DNA of 64,000 nucleotides, from positions 6,634,001 through 6,698,000 of the forward strand of contig NW_026944383.1 in the NCBI RefSeq assembly GCF_033439725.1. Reading direction: 5' to 3'. The stretch comes from Neurospora tetraspora (Eukaryota > Ascomycota > Sordariomycetes > Sordariales > Sordariaceae). Both the position numbers and the translations under genes were made by a program. This document shows, in pieces, positions 37,562 to 47,930 of this stretch; the first letter of the stretch is position 1, and every line of letters starts with the position of its first letter. A model generated the notes under the pieces. That model did no database searches. It was not told the origin of the DNA and was given only the letters and a program-made list of their open reading frames with translations.

Positions 37562-39982
37562 ATGGCACAATCTCATACTCGTGTCTTTGACGACTCCACG
37601 CGGTCACGATACCCGCCTCATATTTCCGATTCGCCGTCGCAAGCATACTTTCCCATCGACATCACTGAAGAGGTTATCAACCTCAAACCGATGGGAGCGG
37701 ATGAATCCGAGGAACCAACTCGATCACTCCTCCACCAGGTGGCGGTCACAGAAATCAACGACAGTGACTCTTGCCTCCTCAAACAACGCAACATCAGCGG
37801 TCACGGCGGGAGTGGTGGTGGTGATAGCGATAGGCTTTTCAAGGATGTCTCAGAAACTTTCAAAGACTGGTTCACTAATGGCTGGTTTACCGAGATCCTG
37901 GCCGTCTTGGTTTCCTTTGCCTGCGCTGTTGCCATACCTGTCGTGCTTGGTGTCTACAACCATAACCCGGTCCCAAAGCTACCGTGGGATGTTTCGCTCA
38001 ACGCCGTCGTTTCCGTTCTCTCCACCGTGGCCAAGTCCAGCCTCTTGTACACTATATGTGCTGCTTTGGGACAGGACAAATGGGACTGGTACGATACCGG
38101 TACTCATGGCTTACAACAACAAACATTCATGAATGACAGCAAGAGCAAGATGAGTCATGGGAGAGAGAGGAGGCTTAAGGATATGGAGACGTTGGATCAG
38201 GCGAGCAGGGGGCCACTTGGGGCCGTCAAGATTTTGACCAGTCGTCGCACGGCATTGTCGCCAACATCGTTAGGAGCACTCGTGGTTATCCTTTCGCTTG
38301 TTGTTGATCCCTTCACGCAACAGGTCGTTAGTCTTAGGGAACGTCAAAGGCTGGTGTCGTCTGATGAAGTTTGGGCAGCTCGGCCAAGCGCTCCGTTCTT
38401 CTGCTATCGGAATTTCGAATATCAGACCTATGGCTCTTGGTCGATGGACTGCGCCAAGATCTTTCAAGACGCCATTCAAGCCGCCATTTGGGTTGACCCC
38501 GAGGCTTACAAGCCTCCATCGCACGCTCATTGTCCTAGCGGAAACTGTGAATGGGAACCATTCCATACGATTGAGTACTGTCTCGACAATCGAGTCATTG
38601 AATCTCCAACAGGATACTGTGACATATCTTTCAACCAGTCTGAATTCAATGAAGCTTATAGATACTACAACGACACCGGAAAACATCGGGTCATGATCCA
38701 GGATTGCAAGCATATGATCAGTCCTCTCAATATTACAAAGTGGTCGGAAAAACCCAAGGTTGTTGTTGTGGATACGTTTCGGGACAACGAGTTTGGCGGA
38801 AAATCGATGTTTCCTAATTCTTCACAATCCGCATATTTGCCATCTTTCGGGTCAGAAACTTCGGTTGCTACTGGATTCGAGATGGCTTACCGAAACAGGA
38901 ACTATACCAACAAAGGGCCTTCCCCGTATTTATGGACCAGATTTCCAACGGAGGTTATTACATCGGTGCCACCAGAGGAGAACAACATCACCAATGAATT
39001 CGGCGTGCGAATCCCAGGACCCCTCACAATCATGGCTCATACTCGGTACGATATGGTACCCGAGGTCTACCGTTCAATAACCTTCTCGTACAATGTAACC
39101 GACTGGTATCGGCCACCAATCGAACTACGAGTCAATCTAACGGAATGGTCAGCGCTATCTTTCTGCCAGGTCGAGAGGAAGATAAGCGTTGTGAATGGGA
39201 CGACCGTTTCCAAAGTCGCGGCGTCCAAGTACCTACAACCTGCGTATACTAACATCGCCGAGGAGCAATACAATGCCACGTTCTGGGCCCCCGAAGACCA
39301 TATAAAAAACAATGCAACCATGTTCTCAGTCCTTACAAAGGACCCCACTGGATCTTTTTCTCCAGATGAGATTGGGCCCCGGAGGTACCAAGCGGATAAC
39401 TCGACGGGCGCCTTCTGTTTATATAAAGGAGTATTCCAGTTCTTCACCGACCCGGCTGCCTGGCTGACCCAAATTCTTCGCGCGACGAAGGCCACAAGCG
39501 CAGAAGGGGATGACGATGTGCAGATATGGAACGTGCAGTGGGGAAATCCAAGACTGGATGACGAAGATCCTGACCAGATGACTGCTTCTCGAATCTCCCG
39601 GCGAACACTGCCTGCCGTCATGACATCGATCACCGCAGCGCTCAACAACATGAACTATGCCGCAACCAACGAGAGGATCACGGGGAGCTATGTCGTGCGC
39701 GAGACCATCCTGGTAGCGCGCTGGGAATGGCTGACGGTGCTCTTCAGCATCGAGATCATGGGAATGGGCTACTTACTCTACATCATTTTTAGGCCCAGAA
39801 CCGCAGCCGGAGTCTGGAAAGACTCGATCTTCGCTGTCTTGTACCACGGATTGGACGATGGAGCTAGGGACACCATCGGGCATGTGAAGAACCTGCGAGA
39901 TATGAGGAAGGCGACTGAGTACATGGAGGTTCGTCTCGACCAGCCTAAGGAGGACAATCGCGTTGTCCTGGTTCGGGACTAG
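37562..39982 (+). CDS. DUF3176 family membrane protein, intact tandem copy
   Basis: Single exon, 806 aa. The chosen start is the first ATG (MAQSHTRVF); the frame is open upstream but has no earlier ATG that fits. Topology: a polar N-terminal tail (about 1-105), TM1 about 110-130 (VLVSFACAVAIPVVLGVY), TM2 about 148-172 (VVSVLSTVAKSSLLYTICAALG), a conserved METLDQASRGPLGAVK block, TM3 about 238-258, a large outer domain about 260-720 with paired Cys and many N-x-S/T sites (CPSGNCEWEPF, YCDISFNQS), TM4 about 721-742, and a charged tail with VWKDSIFAVLYHGLDDGAR. Family: DUF3176, widespread in filamentous ascomycetes, function unknown. It follows the broken copy by only 20 bp, so its promoter must lie inside the upstream copy, or the two are co-transcribed. 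Likely at the cell surface or endomembrane. Confidence 0.88.
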   Translation: MAQSHTRVFDDSTRSRYPPHISDSPSQAYFPIDITEEVINLKPMGADESEEPTRSLLHQVAVTEINDSDSCLLKQRNISGHGGSGGGDSDRLFKDVSETFKDWFTNGWFTEILAVLVSFACAVAIPVVLGVYNHNPVPKLPWDVSLNAVVSVLSTVAKSSLLYTICAALGQDKWDWYDTGTHGLQQQTFMNDSKSKMSHGRERRLKDMETLDQASRGPLGAVKILTSRRTALSPTSLGALVVILSLVVDPFTQQVVSLRERQRLVSSDEVWAARPSAPFFCYRNFEYQTYGSWSMDCAKIFQDAIQAAIWVDPEAYKPPSHAHCPSGNCEWEPFHTIEYCLDNRVIESPTGYCDISFNQSEFNEAYRYYNDTGKHRVMIQDCKHMISPLNITKWSEKPKVVVVDTFRDNEFGGKSMFPNSSQSAYLPSFGSETSVATGFEMAYRNRNYTNKGPSPYLWTRFPTEVITSVPPEENNITNEFGVRIPGPLTIMAHTRYDMVPEVYRSITFSYNVTDWYRPPIELRVNLTEWSALSFCQVERKISVVNGTTVSKVAASKYLQPAYTNIAEEQYNATFWAPEDHIKNNATMFSVLTKDPTGSFSPDEIGPRRYQADNSTGAFCLYKGVFQFFTDPAAWLTQILRATKATSAEGDDDVQIWNVQWGNPRLDDEDPDQMTASRISRRTLPAVMTSITAALNNMNYAATNERITGSYVVRETILVARWEWLTVLFSIEIMGMGYLLYIIFRPRTAAGVWKDSIFAVLYHGLDDGARDTIGHVKNLRDMRKATEYMEVRLDQPKEDNRVVLVRD

Positions 39983-41515
39983 TAGTCGGTCGTCTTATCC
40001 TCACCAAAGTTATTATGTCTTCTATATCAAGATACCGCTCCCAATGAAAATGGTCTTCTTGTACCTTCTCGGTGGCTATTTACCTTGCTCCTTGCGTTGT
40101 CTGCCGTTGCGGGTTTCACGATTTCACCACCCGCTCGGCGAGCAAGATAAAATAATAACAAACACTGCTTTCGTCTGAAATGACACACGAACGTCGCTCC
40201 CTGCACCTGGTTGGGACATAGTATACCATCTCTCAGAAGGTTTGAGGGCCAAAACTCACAAACCTTGTTGCCATACGCAAGGTGTCATCAACGAATAGCG
40301 AAATAGTAAGTCAACTTACGCTCACCCCTTCGGAGAAAATTTTGTCAAAACCTATACCAGAAAAGAAGAAGAGAAAAAGAAAAGAAAGAAAAACCCCATT
40401 TTTGGTGCACTTCACCCTCAATATACGTGCCGTAACGGGTCCCTTTAACCTCTCTTCACATGTCTTCCAAAGACTTTCCAACATATTACCACCCTCCCTA
40501 CCCTTCTTAACCATACCCTGCTCACACCAACTGGTTGTCACATAATCCCCCAGGTATAATCACTTCACAACCAGGACAGTACAGCTAGCTAGGATCACGA
40601 ACTGCATACCACGACGAAAGAAGCCTTTTGAACCTTGAACTTCCATACAACCAACGAAACATACAAGGAACATTTCCCAAATCATCGTTCATGATACTCC
40701 ATGCTACATGATACACTAAACTACAATACACGCGCTCCCGCCCACTTACTACTACCTCTGACTGTTCCGAGTCCTGTTCTCCCATCCCATCACCAAAGCC
40801 AACGACCCAACCCAGACAGGTACCTCCCAGCCAGTTTCTCCTACCAACATGTGATGATCCATTACCGCATGCCCTCTTGATGCATTAACCTCCCATCTCA
40901 CCCCATCCCATCCATTCCTAACCCATCCCATCCATTCCTAGCCCATCCTAACCCTAACCATTCCCTTCCTTCCCTTCACTTCCAAATTTCCCCCAGTGAT
41001 TTGATTTGATTGTAGACGAGTAAATTTGAGAAATTGTGTCTTTGTTGGACATTTTTTTGCTTTGCTTTGCTTTGCTTGCTTGCATTAACTGGTATGAACC
41101 CAAGATTTGCGGTATAGGACAAGACACTGCAAATAATGACGAAGTGATGGCGGGTGTACATTGCTCTTTCCTTTCTAACTTGCTTGGAGCTGATGTGATG
41201 ATGATAAGGAACGCTGATGATAAAGGTAGGTAGGTAGGTAGTGATGGAGACCCGATCAATGGTGGGAAAGGAACTAAGAATACAGGTATATGAGTTTGCA
41301 ACGTCCATCTTCGAGGAGGAATGAGGTGGTAGAGGTAGGTAGATAGATAGACAGAAAGATAGGTAAGGTAGAAGCTACGCCAAGCAGCAGTTCAAATGAA
41401 ATGTTACCACCCAAAGCTACACCCTCTCACTCCTCTTCCAAGCCGTCGTCGGCGGCGGCATCTTCCCCATCATCATCTTATGGTCATCGATAGCCTTGCT
41501 TAACCCAACAGTCCC
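39983..41515. other. Convergent intergenic region with tandem repeats
   Basis: Space between DUF3176 copy 2 and the CLIP-170 gene, which converge. It holds a 20-bp tandem repeat with a telomere-like motif (40901-40959) and AGGT/AGAT tetranucleotide runs near 41223-41360. No supported gene. Confidence 0.6.
40901..40959. repeat. 20-bp tandem repeat plus short interstitial telomere-like motif
   Basis: Two nearly identical 20-bp units ([c/a]cccatcccatccattccta) at 40901-40920 and 40921-40940 differ in the first base. A third, diverged copy follows. At 40947-40959 lies CCTAACCCTAACC, two units of the CCCTAA repeat used at Neurospora telomeres. It is short and could be chance within a CCCAT-rich repeat. 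Confidence 0.8.
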
Positions 41516-44281
41516 CTAAAACTCGTCTTCAAAGGGGCAATCAACGCTATCGTGACCGTCACGCTCGCACAAGGCACACCACTTGGACGCATCCACGATT
41601 CCGCTCTCCTTGCCGGCTACGGGACCCGACTCCATCAGGTTGGGAAGGGGCGCTGCCTTCGCAACAGTGACAGATGGCACGATAGGAGCCGTGGGGATAG
41701 GCTCCAAGGGAGTAGTAGACCGGGCAGCGAGCTCAGCCGAGGCAAGCTGAGGAGTCAGGGGCTGGGTCCGAGCCCTGCTAGGGGAAAGGGGCGCCGGCTT
41801 GATGTCGTCGTCCTTGGTGGAGATGGTCATGGAGCCCATGGCGCTGACGATGTCGTCCTTGTCCTCGTCCGCCTCCTCATCATCGTCCTTGTCCTCGTCC
41901 GCCTCCTCATCATCGTCCTTGTCCTCGTCCGCCTCCTCATCATCGTCCTCGATTTCGGAGGCAAGAGACTGCGACTTGCTCTGCTGCTGCTTCTGGTTGG
42001 CGTTCTCGGTCTCGTTGGTAGAGCCAAACATGTTGGTGCAGGTAAGAATATCGTGACCAGAAGTGTCACAGAGCTCGCACCAGAGAGTGCTGTTGTCGGT
42101 TGCGGTGCTGTAGGAGTCACTTTCGGGCATCGCCTCGAGAGTTGATCCCCGGCTCCTGAGAGCCTTGTCCGTATTCTGGGGAACAGGTACCACAGTGCTT
42201 CGCGAATCACGCTGCGAGTTGCGCTCGTTGTTGCTGCCGATCGTCATGGTGCTAGAACGATGGTTCGACTCGGTTGCAGCGTTGCCTCTCCGCAGTATCT
42301 CAATCTCACGCTCGAGCTCCTCCTCGCGGCTGGCTTTGCTGTCGAGCATGGCGCGAAGCTCGGCGACCTCGCGCTCAAGCTTCTCACGAGCGAGACGATC
42401 CTCGATGCACTCGCCTGTCTTGGCGGTTGGCGTCATGGCATCATCATCATCATCGGGAGCAGAATCTCTGCTGAGTGAGTGAATGATAGCCTTAAGGCCT
42501 CTGATCTCATCCTCCTTCTGTTCCAGTTCCTTGGCAAGAGGGCCGCTGTTCGGGGAGCCATTTGCGCCGTTAATAGCGGCCTGCGCCTTCTCCCTTTCCC
42601 GGCGGAGCTCGGTACGCGTTCTTTCTACCTCGCCACGGAGGAATTCAACCTCACCCCGGGCCTCTGCCTCCCCTCTACGGGCGTCTTCAAGGCCCTCCTC
42701 CAGCTCCTGAACCAACTCTTCCAGTTGCTTAAGCTGTATAGCAACGGCATCCACATCTTCGGTTCGTTCCCTCAGCTCCTGATTCTCCTGCATGAGTTCC
42801 TCGATCTTCGTCTCGTAGATCCTTTGGGTCTCTGAGCTCGCCAGCTCCAGGGTATCAATAGTGCTCCGGAAGTCGGCCCGGTGTGCGTCGAACTCGGCAG
42901 TCAGCAGGGCAATCTTGTCGTTCTTTTCTTGCAGTAATGCTCGAAGCTGAGCAACGTCCTTATCTTCGAACTCTTCGTGTCGTGATCGATCGCGCAACGA
43001 GCCTTCCGAGCTCTCGATGAGAGCCTGAAGCTCAGTAAGACTGCTTTCCATCTCGACCAGTGTTGCTGCCTGGTCCCTCAGCTGCCTCTCGCGGTCTTCA
43101 AGCTGAGTTCTGAGTTTCTCTAGCTCCTCCTCGTGGGCATTACTACCAAGGCGCGAGGCCGCCCGCGAGGGGCCGCGGAACCTCATTCCTGGTATAGACC
43201 CGGCAGCGACACCTCCATTGTGTCCGCTGATGGAAGCGGCATCGTCGTCGTCAAAGTTTGGCTGGTGGGCATTGCCGAGGGAGGAGATACTACGAGGTCC
43301 GACACTACCTTTCCTCGTATGGGAGGGCAACCGCTTGCCCGTGTCTCCTGGCACTCCGCGAACGCTCTGAGAAAACTTATTAGGCTGTGGACTGGGGAAT
43401 CGTCCAGGAGGGCCTGGTGTGGCAAGTGAAGGGCGCGATCCGGGCGTCATCTGCAGCCGCCTCATGGGCGACTCCGGACGAACAGCACCGGGCCCAACAG
43501 ACTGGCTGAACTTTCGTATAGAGGGGGTAGTCGACGCACGGCCTCCGAGCTTCAACGCGGGTCCGGGTGGGACAGCATCGGTGGGCGTGCGAGGGAGGGA
43601 GCTACTGCCGGCATCCCGCTTGACGGCTTTGGATAGGGGGAGGAAGATGCCAGCCCCGGGCAGGCTGGTGTTGAAGTAGGAGACACTGGCAAAGGTTTGC
43701 GCATTAGCTCGAGTCCAGGCCCCCTTCAAAAAGAAGCATGTTAGAGGATTGTCTGCTTACCCATCGACATCACCGCTGTTCTTTCCGCGAGAGGCAAACT
43801 CGCGGTGAAGTTCGACTCCGGCAAAGATACCCTTGCGCCCATCGACTGAACCGATGAAGCGAACGGTACCGGTCATGTTGCCGGGGACCTCGACGATGTC
43901 ACCAATAGTGATCTCATCGCCGGTGGTCATGGTACCGGGGTTGATAGTAAGAGGCATCGTGTCGTTGTCGGTGGTGTTTAGGACGGAATTCAGAGCGTAG
44001 GCTTCGGTATCATCGGGGATGGTAGCCAGAGAGTTCTGCGTGAGGGCGGCGTGGGAGGCCTTGCGCGACAGCGCCGGCGGGACAAGGCGCGATGACAGAG
44101 ACGGAGGAGACTGGGACTGTGACTGCGACTGGGACGAGTAGAGCTGGTTGAGATTCGGGGTTGATGCTGTAGCTATGCCGCTGAGGCCTCGGCCGGTGCG
44201 TGCTGGTCTCGAGAGTCCGAGTCTAGGTTTGGGAGTGGTCGTGTAGGTGGTGGAAGTTGCTGTGGTGGTGGTGGAGGTCAT
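41516..44281 (-). CDS. CLIP-170 family microtubule plus-end tracking protein
   Basis: Two exons, 44281-43761 and 43685-41516 (75-nt intron), 896 aa. N-terminal basic, Ser-rich region; CAP-Gly domain about 122-195 (GDIVEVPGNMTGTVRFIG, GKNSGDVDG, YFNTSLPGAGIFLPLS), with the intron inside it; Ser/Pro linker; long coiled coil about 355-640; then an asparagine/serine region. C-terminal region: two zinc knuckles of CX2CX4HX4C type (WCELCDTSGHDILTC at about 709, WCALCERDGHDSVDC at 876-890) and the terminal FEDEF, which resembles the EEY/F tail read by CAP-Gly domains. This layout is that of CLIP-170/Tip1 (Bik1 in yeast). Established: binds growing microtubule ends and helps recruit dynein/dynactin. 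The frame is open upstream of the chosen start to about 44.42 kb, so an additional 5' exon is possible. Confidence 0.93.
41852..41945 (-). repeat. 30-bp coding minisatellite in CLIP-170
   Basis: Three tandem, apparently identical 30-bp units in the coding region, each encoding DDEEADEDKD on the minus strand, in the acidic stretch between the two zinc knuckles. Perfect units of this kind are often length-polymorphic. Confidence 0.9.
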
Positions 44282-44776
44282 CTTGGACCAGCTTTGTGGC
44301 GGCCACCGACCTGCAAAGGCGGTCGAAGTCTGCCTGTCTGCTGGGCTAGGGGTAGGGGGTGGACTAGCAGGACTAGGTGGACTAGTAGATGCCGAAAGAA
44401 GGCCAGTCACGAGCGTGCGTCTGGCGGGAGGTGAACAAGGTTCAGGTCAGAAGTGAGAGTCTTGTTTACACACCCCACTTAAGCCCACCTCTCCGGAGCT
44501 GCTGAGCGATCTGCTGAGCGATCGCCCCTGACCGGTCCTTGTGCACTTGTGTGCTCGCGGTGCACAGGAATGCACGGGAGTGGGCTCGCTAACAGCGCCT
44601 GCCTTGCCTGTGTGACCCGCGTCTGTGGTACCGTCCACTAAAAAGTAGCGGGATGGAGCCTCTCGTCCAGGGGTGAGTGCGACTGCCGTGCGGACAGGGA
44701 ATCCCACCGGGCCTCGGTGACTGCGTCTGCTTGAGACGGTGAGATGCGCGAGCGGGACGGGAGTCTGGGAGTGAGG
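44282..44776. promoter_or_regulatory. CLIP-170 upstream region, between gene and transposon-like element
   Basis: Roughly 500 bp that must contain the CLIP-170 promoter and leader. A 12-bp unit (ctgctgagcgat) is duplicated in tandem at 44499-44522. The element begins at 44777, so it lies just upstream of this promoter. Confidence 0.6.
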
Positions 44777-44880
44777 TACCCGTTGGGGAGTGGAGTCATT
44801 TCTATCTGTTCCCCAACTTTACTAGGCAGAGTTGGTCACAAAACCACCGGACATCACAAAACCCAACCGGACAGCAAAAT
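44777..44880 (+). repeat. Left terminal inverted repeat
   Basis: Pairs with 49657-49762 in inverted orientation. It retains normal base composition although the DNA just inside it, from about 44930, is A+T-saturated. Confidence 0.88.
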
Positions 44881-46090
44881 GCAGCCCGGAAAAGGCCAAA
44901 ACCCTACCTTTCAACTTTGCATTACTATAAGTCTACCAAACCTTAACTAAAAAATTTATTTTGACCTTCTTTTGATTTCTCTCTTCTCTCTCAATCTAAT
45001 AAACCTACTTGCACGTATCCTACTATAATACCCAGCCTACTATGAGCTAAAGAACTAAATACTCTATTTTGGAGTTATAACGTTTCTTACTAACTTTAAA
45101 GTATTATAACTCTACTAAATCGGGTCCGATTTGGGAACTTATATCTTTATTTTATAGATCTTTATTTAATTCATCTACTAGATTAGGACATATATACTCC
45201 ACTTCAACAACTCTAACTCTATAAAATACTTAAACGAAGGTAATTTTGGTAGTTTTTAATTAGAAATATATAATTATATATATTTTTAAATTTAATAAAA
45301 GGTTTTGAAAAAGGAAAGAATTACAATAAAAGTATTAAAATTGAATTCTAATAACTATTTTATAAATAAGGTATAAAACAGGTATTAATATTCATTAATA
45401 AAAATTTAAGATAGTATATATAGTTTTATTTATATTTATAAATTAGAATTTAATACTAATTAATTATTATAAATTAAACTTAATATTCTTTAGAATATTT
45501 ATAAGATTATTTTTAAAAGTTTACGAAATAGCCGCGCAAATATTATTTATATAAAGTATTCTAAAGGGTAAATAATTGGTATAATAAATTTTAATTTTCT
45601 AATATTAACAAATTAGGGTTATTTAGTAGGCTTTCGAGGGTAAAGATATTATAAATATACCAAAGAATCAATAACGAGTAAAATAGTATATAACTTATAT
45701 AGAAGGGTTAAAGATTAATAAAAATATCAATAAATAATATTTAATTATTTTAAAATTCTTTTTCTTTCGAAGAATTCTTTTCCTATTATAAATCTTTTAA
45801 ACTATATAACTATATAGTTAAAAACCGGGTTATGTAATTGAATCCCTTATATTTAAAACATTTTAAAAATAAATTTATTTAATTTTATAAGCTAGAAGTA
45901 AATTAATGAATTTATTTCAAAGTTAAAAGGTTTTTAAATTCTTAAAATAATAAAGGAGGTTTTTATTTTATAAAGGCTTTTATTTACTTCACTTATTTGT
46001 ATACGCTACGGACGCTACGATTGTATTTTAAATTACTTAATATAGTATAAAATATTTTTATAACTTATATAGAAGTAAATATTATATATA

Positions 46091-46244
46091 AAATAGAATT
46101 TTAATTACGAATATATATTCGAATATAATCGAATATATTCAATTTAAAATATAGGTTATATATATATAAAATAGAATTTTAATTACGAATATATATTCGA
46201 ATATAATCGAATATATTCAATTTAAAATATAGGTTATATATATA
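46091..46244. repeat. 77-bp tandem duplication inside the A+T block
   Basis: Two adjoining copies (46091-46167, 46168-46244), essentially identical, each beginning aaatagaattttaattacga. Because mutation is saturated around them yet the copies still match, the duplication probably arose after the mutational episode. Confidence 0.88.
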
Positions 46245-46939
46245 TAATATATAATTTATCTTACTATTATAATATTCCATATATTACGATAATATAATAT
46301 CAACCGTTAAATTAATTATATATATATATTTATTATATAATATATAGATTAAAATTAATAATAATCTATTTTATAAAAGACTATTAAAAAAATACTAAAA
46401 TAGTCTTCTTATAAGCTTTATTAAAAACTTTTTAAATAACTTTATATATGATTTTAACTATTATATTATAATATTCAACTTTTTATATAATATTTTATAT
46501 AATTTCAAATACTATCTTATAGTATTTAACATTTTACATAGACTTTTTAATTGAACCTTTTAAACGATTTAATATATAGTTTTAAATATTCTTCCAAAAT
46601 ATTTAACTTAATATATAAATCCTATATTTAAATCCTTTAAATAATCCTTTGTATAATTATTCGCATTTATTTATTTTAATCGTTTATTTTTTCTTTAAAT
46701 AATTATCATATTTTAATTAATTGTTTTTACTTTTCCTTTTTGTATACTTTCTAACTATTAATTTAAAGAATATATTACTTAATGGTTAAAACTATAATTT
46801 CTAATTCTTACGAAATTAATTTATGTAATAAATATATAAAACTAATTCATAATTATAAAACTTAATTTCCTTAAAATACCTTTTAATAAATTTAAATAAA
46901 TCTTAATAATTATTAATGTACTATAATTAAATTAGATAT

Positions 46940-47930
46940 TCAATAGGTATTTAATATAAAGTAAGTAAATTAGTTTTTATTTTTATAAATAATTGTATTT
47001 ATAATCAATATATTAATAGAGTAATAAGGTAATTAAGTAATTAATTTCAATATAGTACAAATAAAATAAAGTTTTTTATATAGAAATAATAATTATAATT
47101 AATATACAAAGAAAATAGTAAAATAATTATATTCTAAAGCGTTGAATTTTAATATAAACTAAATAATTTAATTTCCTTTTTATAAAGGTAGCGAATATAG
47201 TTAGTATTTAAATAAGGTAATAATATAATAAAGTAATTAATTTTAATATAAATTTAGTAAATTAATATATATTAATTTAAAGAAATAGTCGTAATTAATA
47301 TATAAATAGAATCGTAAAACAATTAAATTATAATGTAATTAACTTTAATATACGGTAAGTAAATTAATTATCTTTATATGAAAGTATTAATTATAGCCGA
47401 TATATAAATAAAGTAGTAAAATAAATAGTATTACGAAGTTAAAATATAATATTAATATAAAAATATATTATTATATAAAGGATGAAGGAAATAATTGTAA
47501 ATTATATTTAAACAATTAACTTTAAACAAGATACTTTATTATAAGGTGGTTTATTTAATTAGGCTCTAAGCATTTAAAGAAATACTTATAGTTTATACAA
47601 ATATATAATTAATTATAAGAGTAAATTAAAATATTATTACGTATAATAAGCCTTATCAGATAAATCTTATAGTAATTAGCTAATTAATTTATATATAAAG
47701 TAAATAAATTAATTCTCCTTATATAAAGGTAGTAAATATAATTAATATAAAAGTAGGGTAACAGAATTCTAAAATAGTAGAATAATAAAATAGTAAAATA
47801 AAAAAGTAGTAAATTTAAATATAAAATAATTAAATTAATTTCTATTTTATAAACGTAATAATTACGGGTAAAATATAAATAGAATAGAAAAGTAATAAAG
47901 TAATAAAATAATTAATTTAAATATAAAATA
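46940..47930. repeat. Degenerate tandem array inside the A+T block
   Basis: A loosely conserved module of the form taagtaaattaatt..ttatataaaggtagt..atataatt recurs near 46965, 47066, 47158, 47266, 47358, 47700 and 47830, with spacing of roughly 90-130 bases and one gap. The copies are strongly diverged. It looks like an old tandem repeat eroded by mutation, but the A+T bias makes chance similarity easier, so confidence is limited. Confidence 0.55.
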
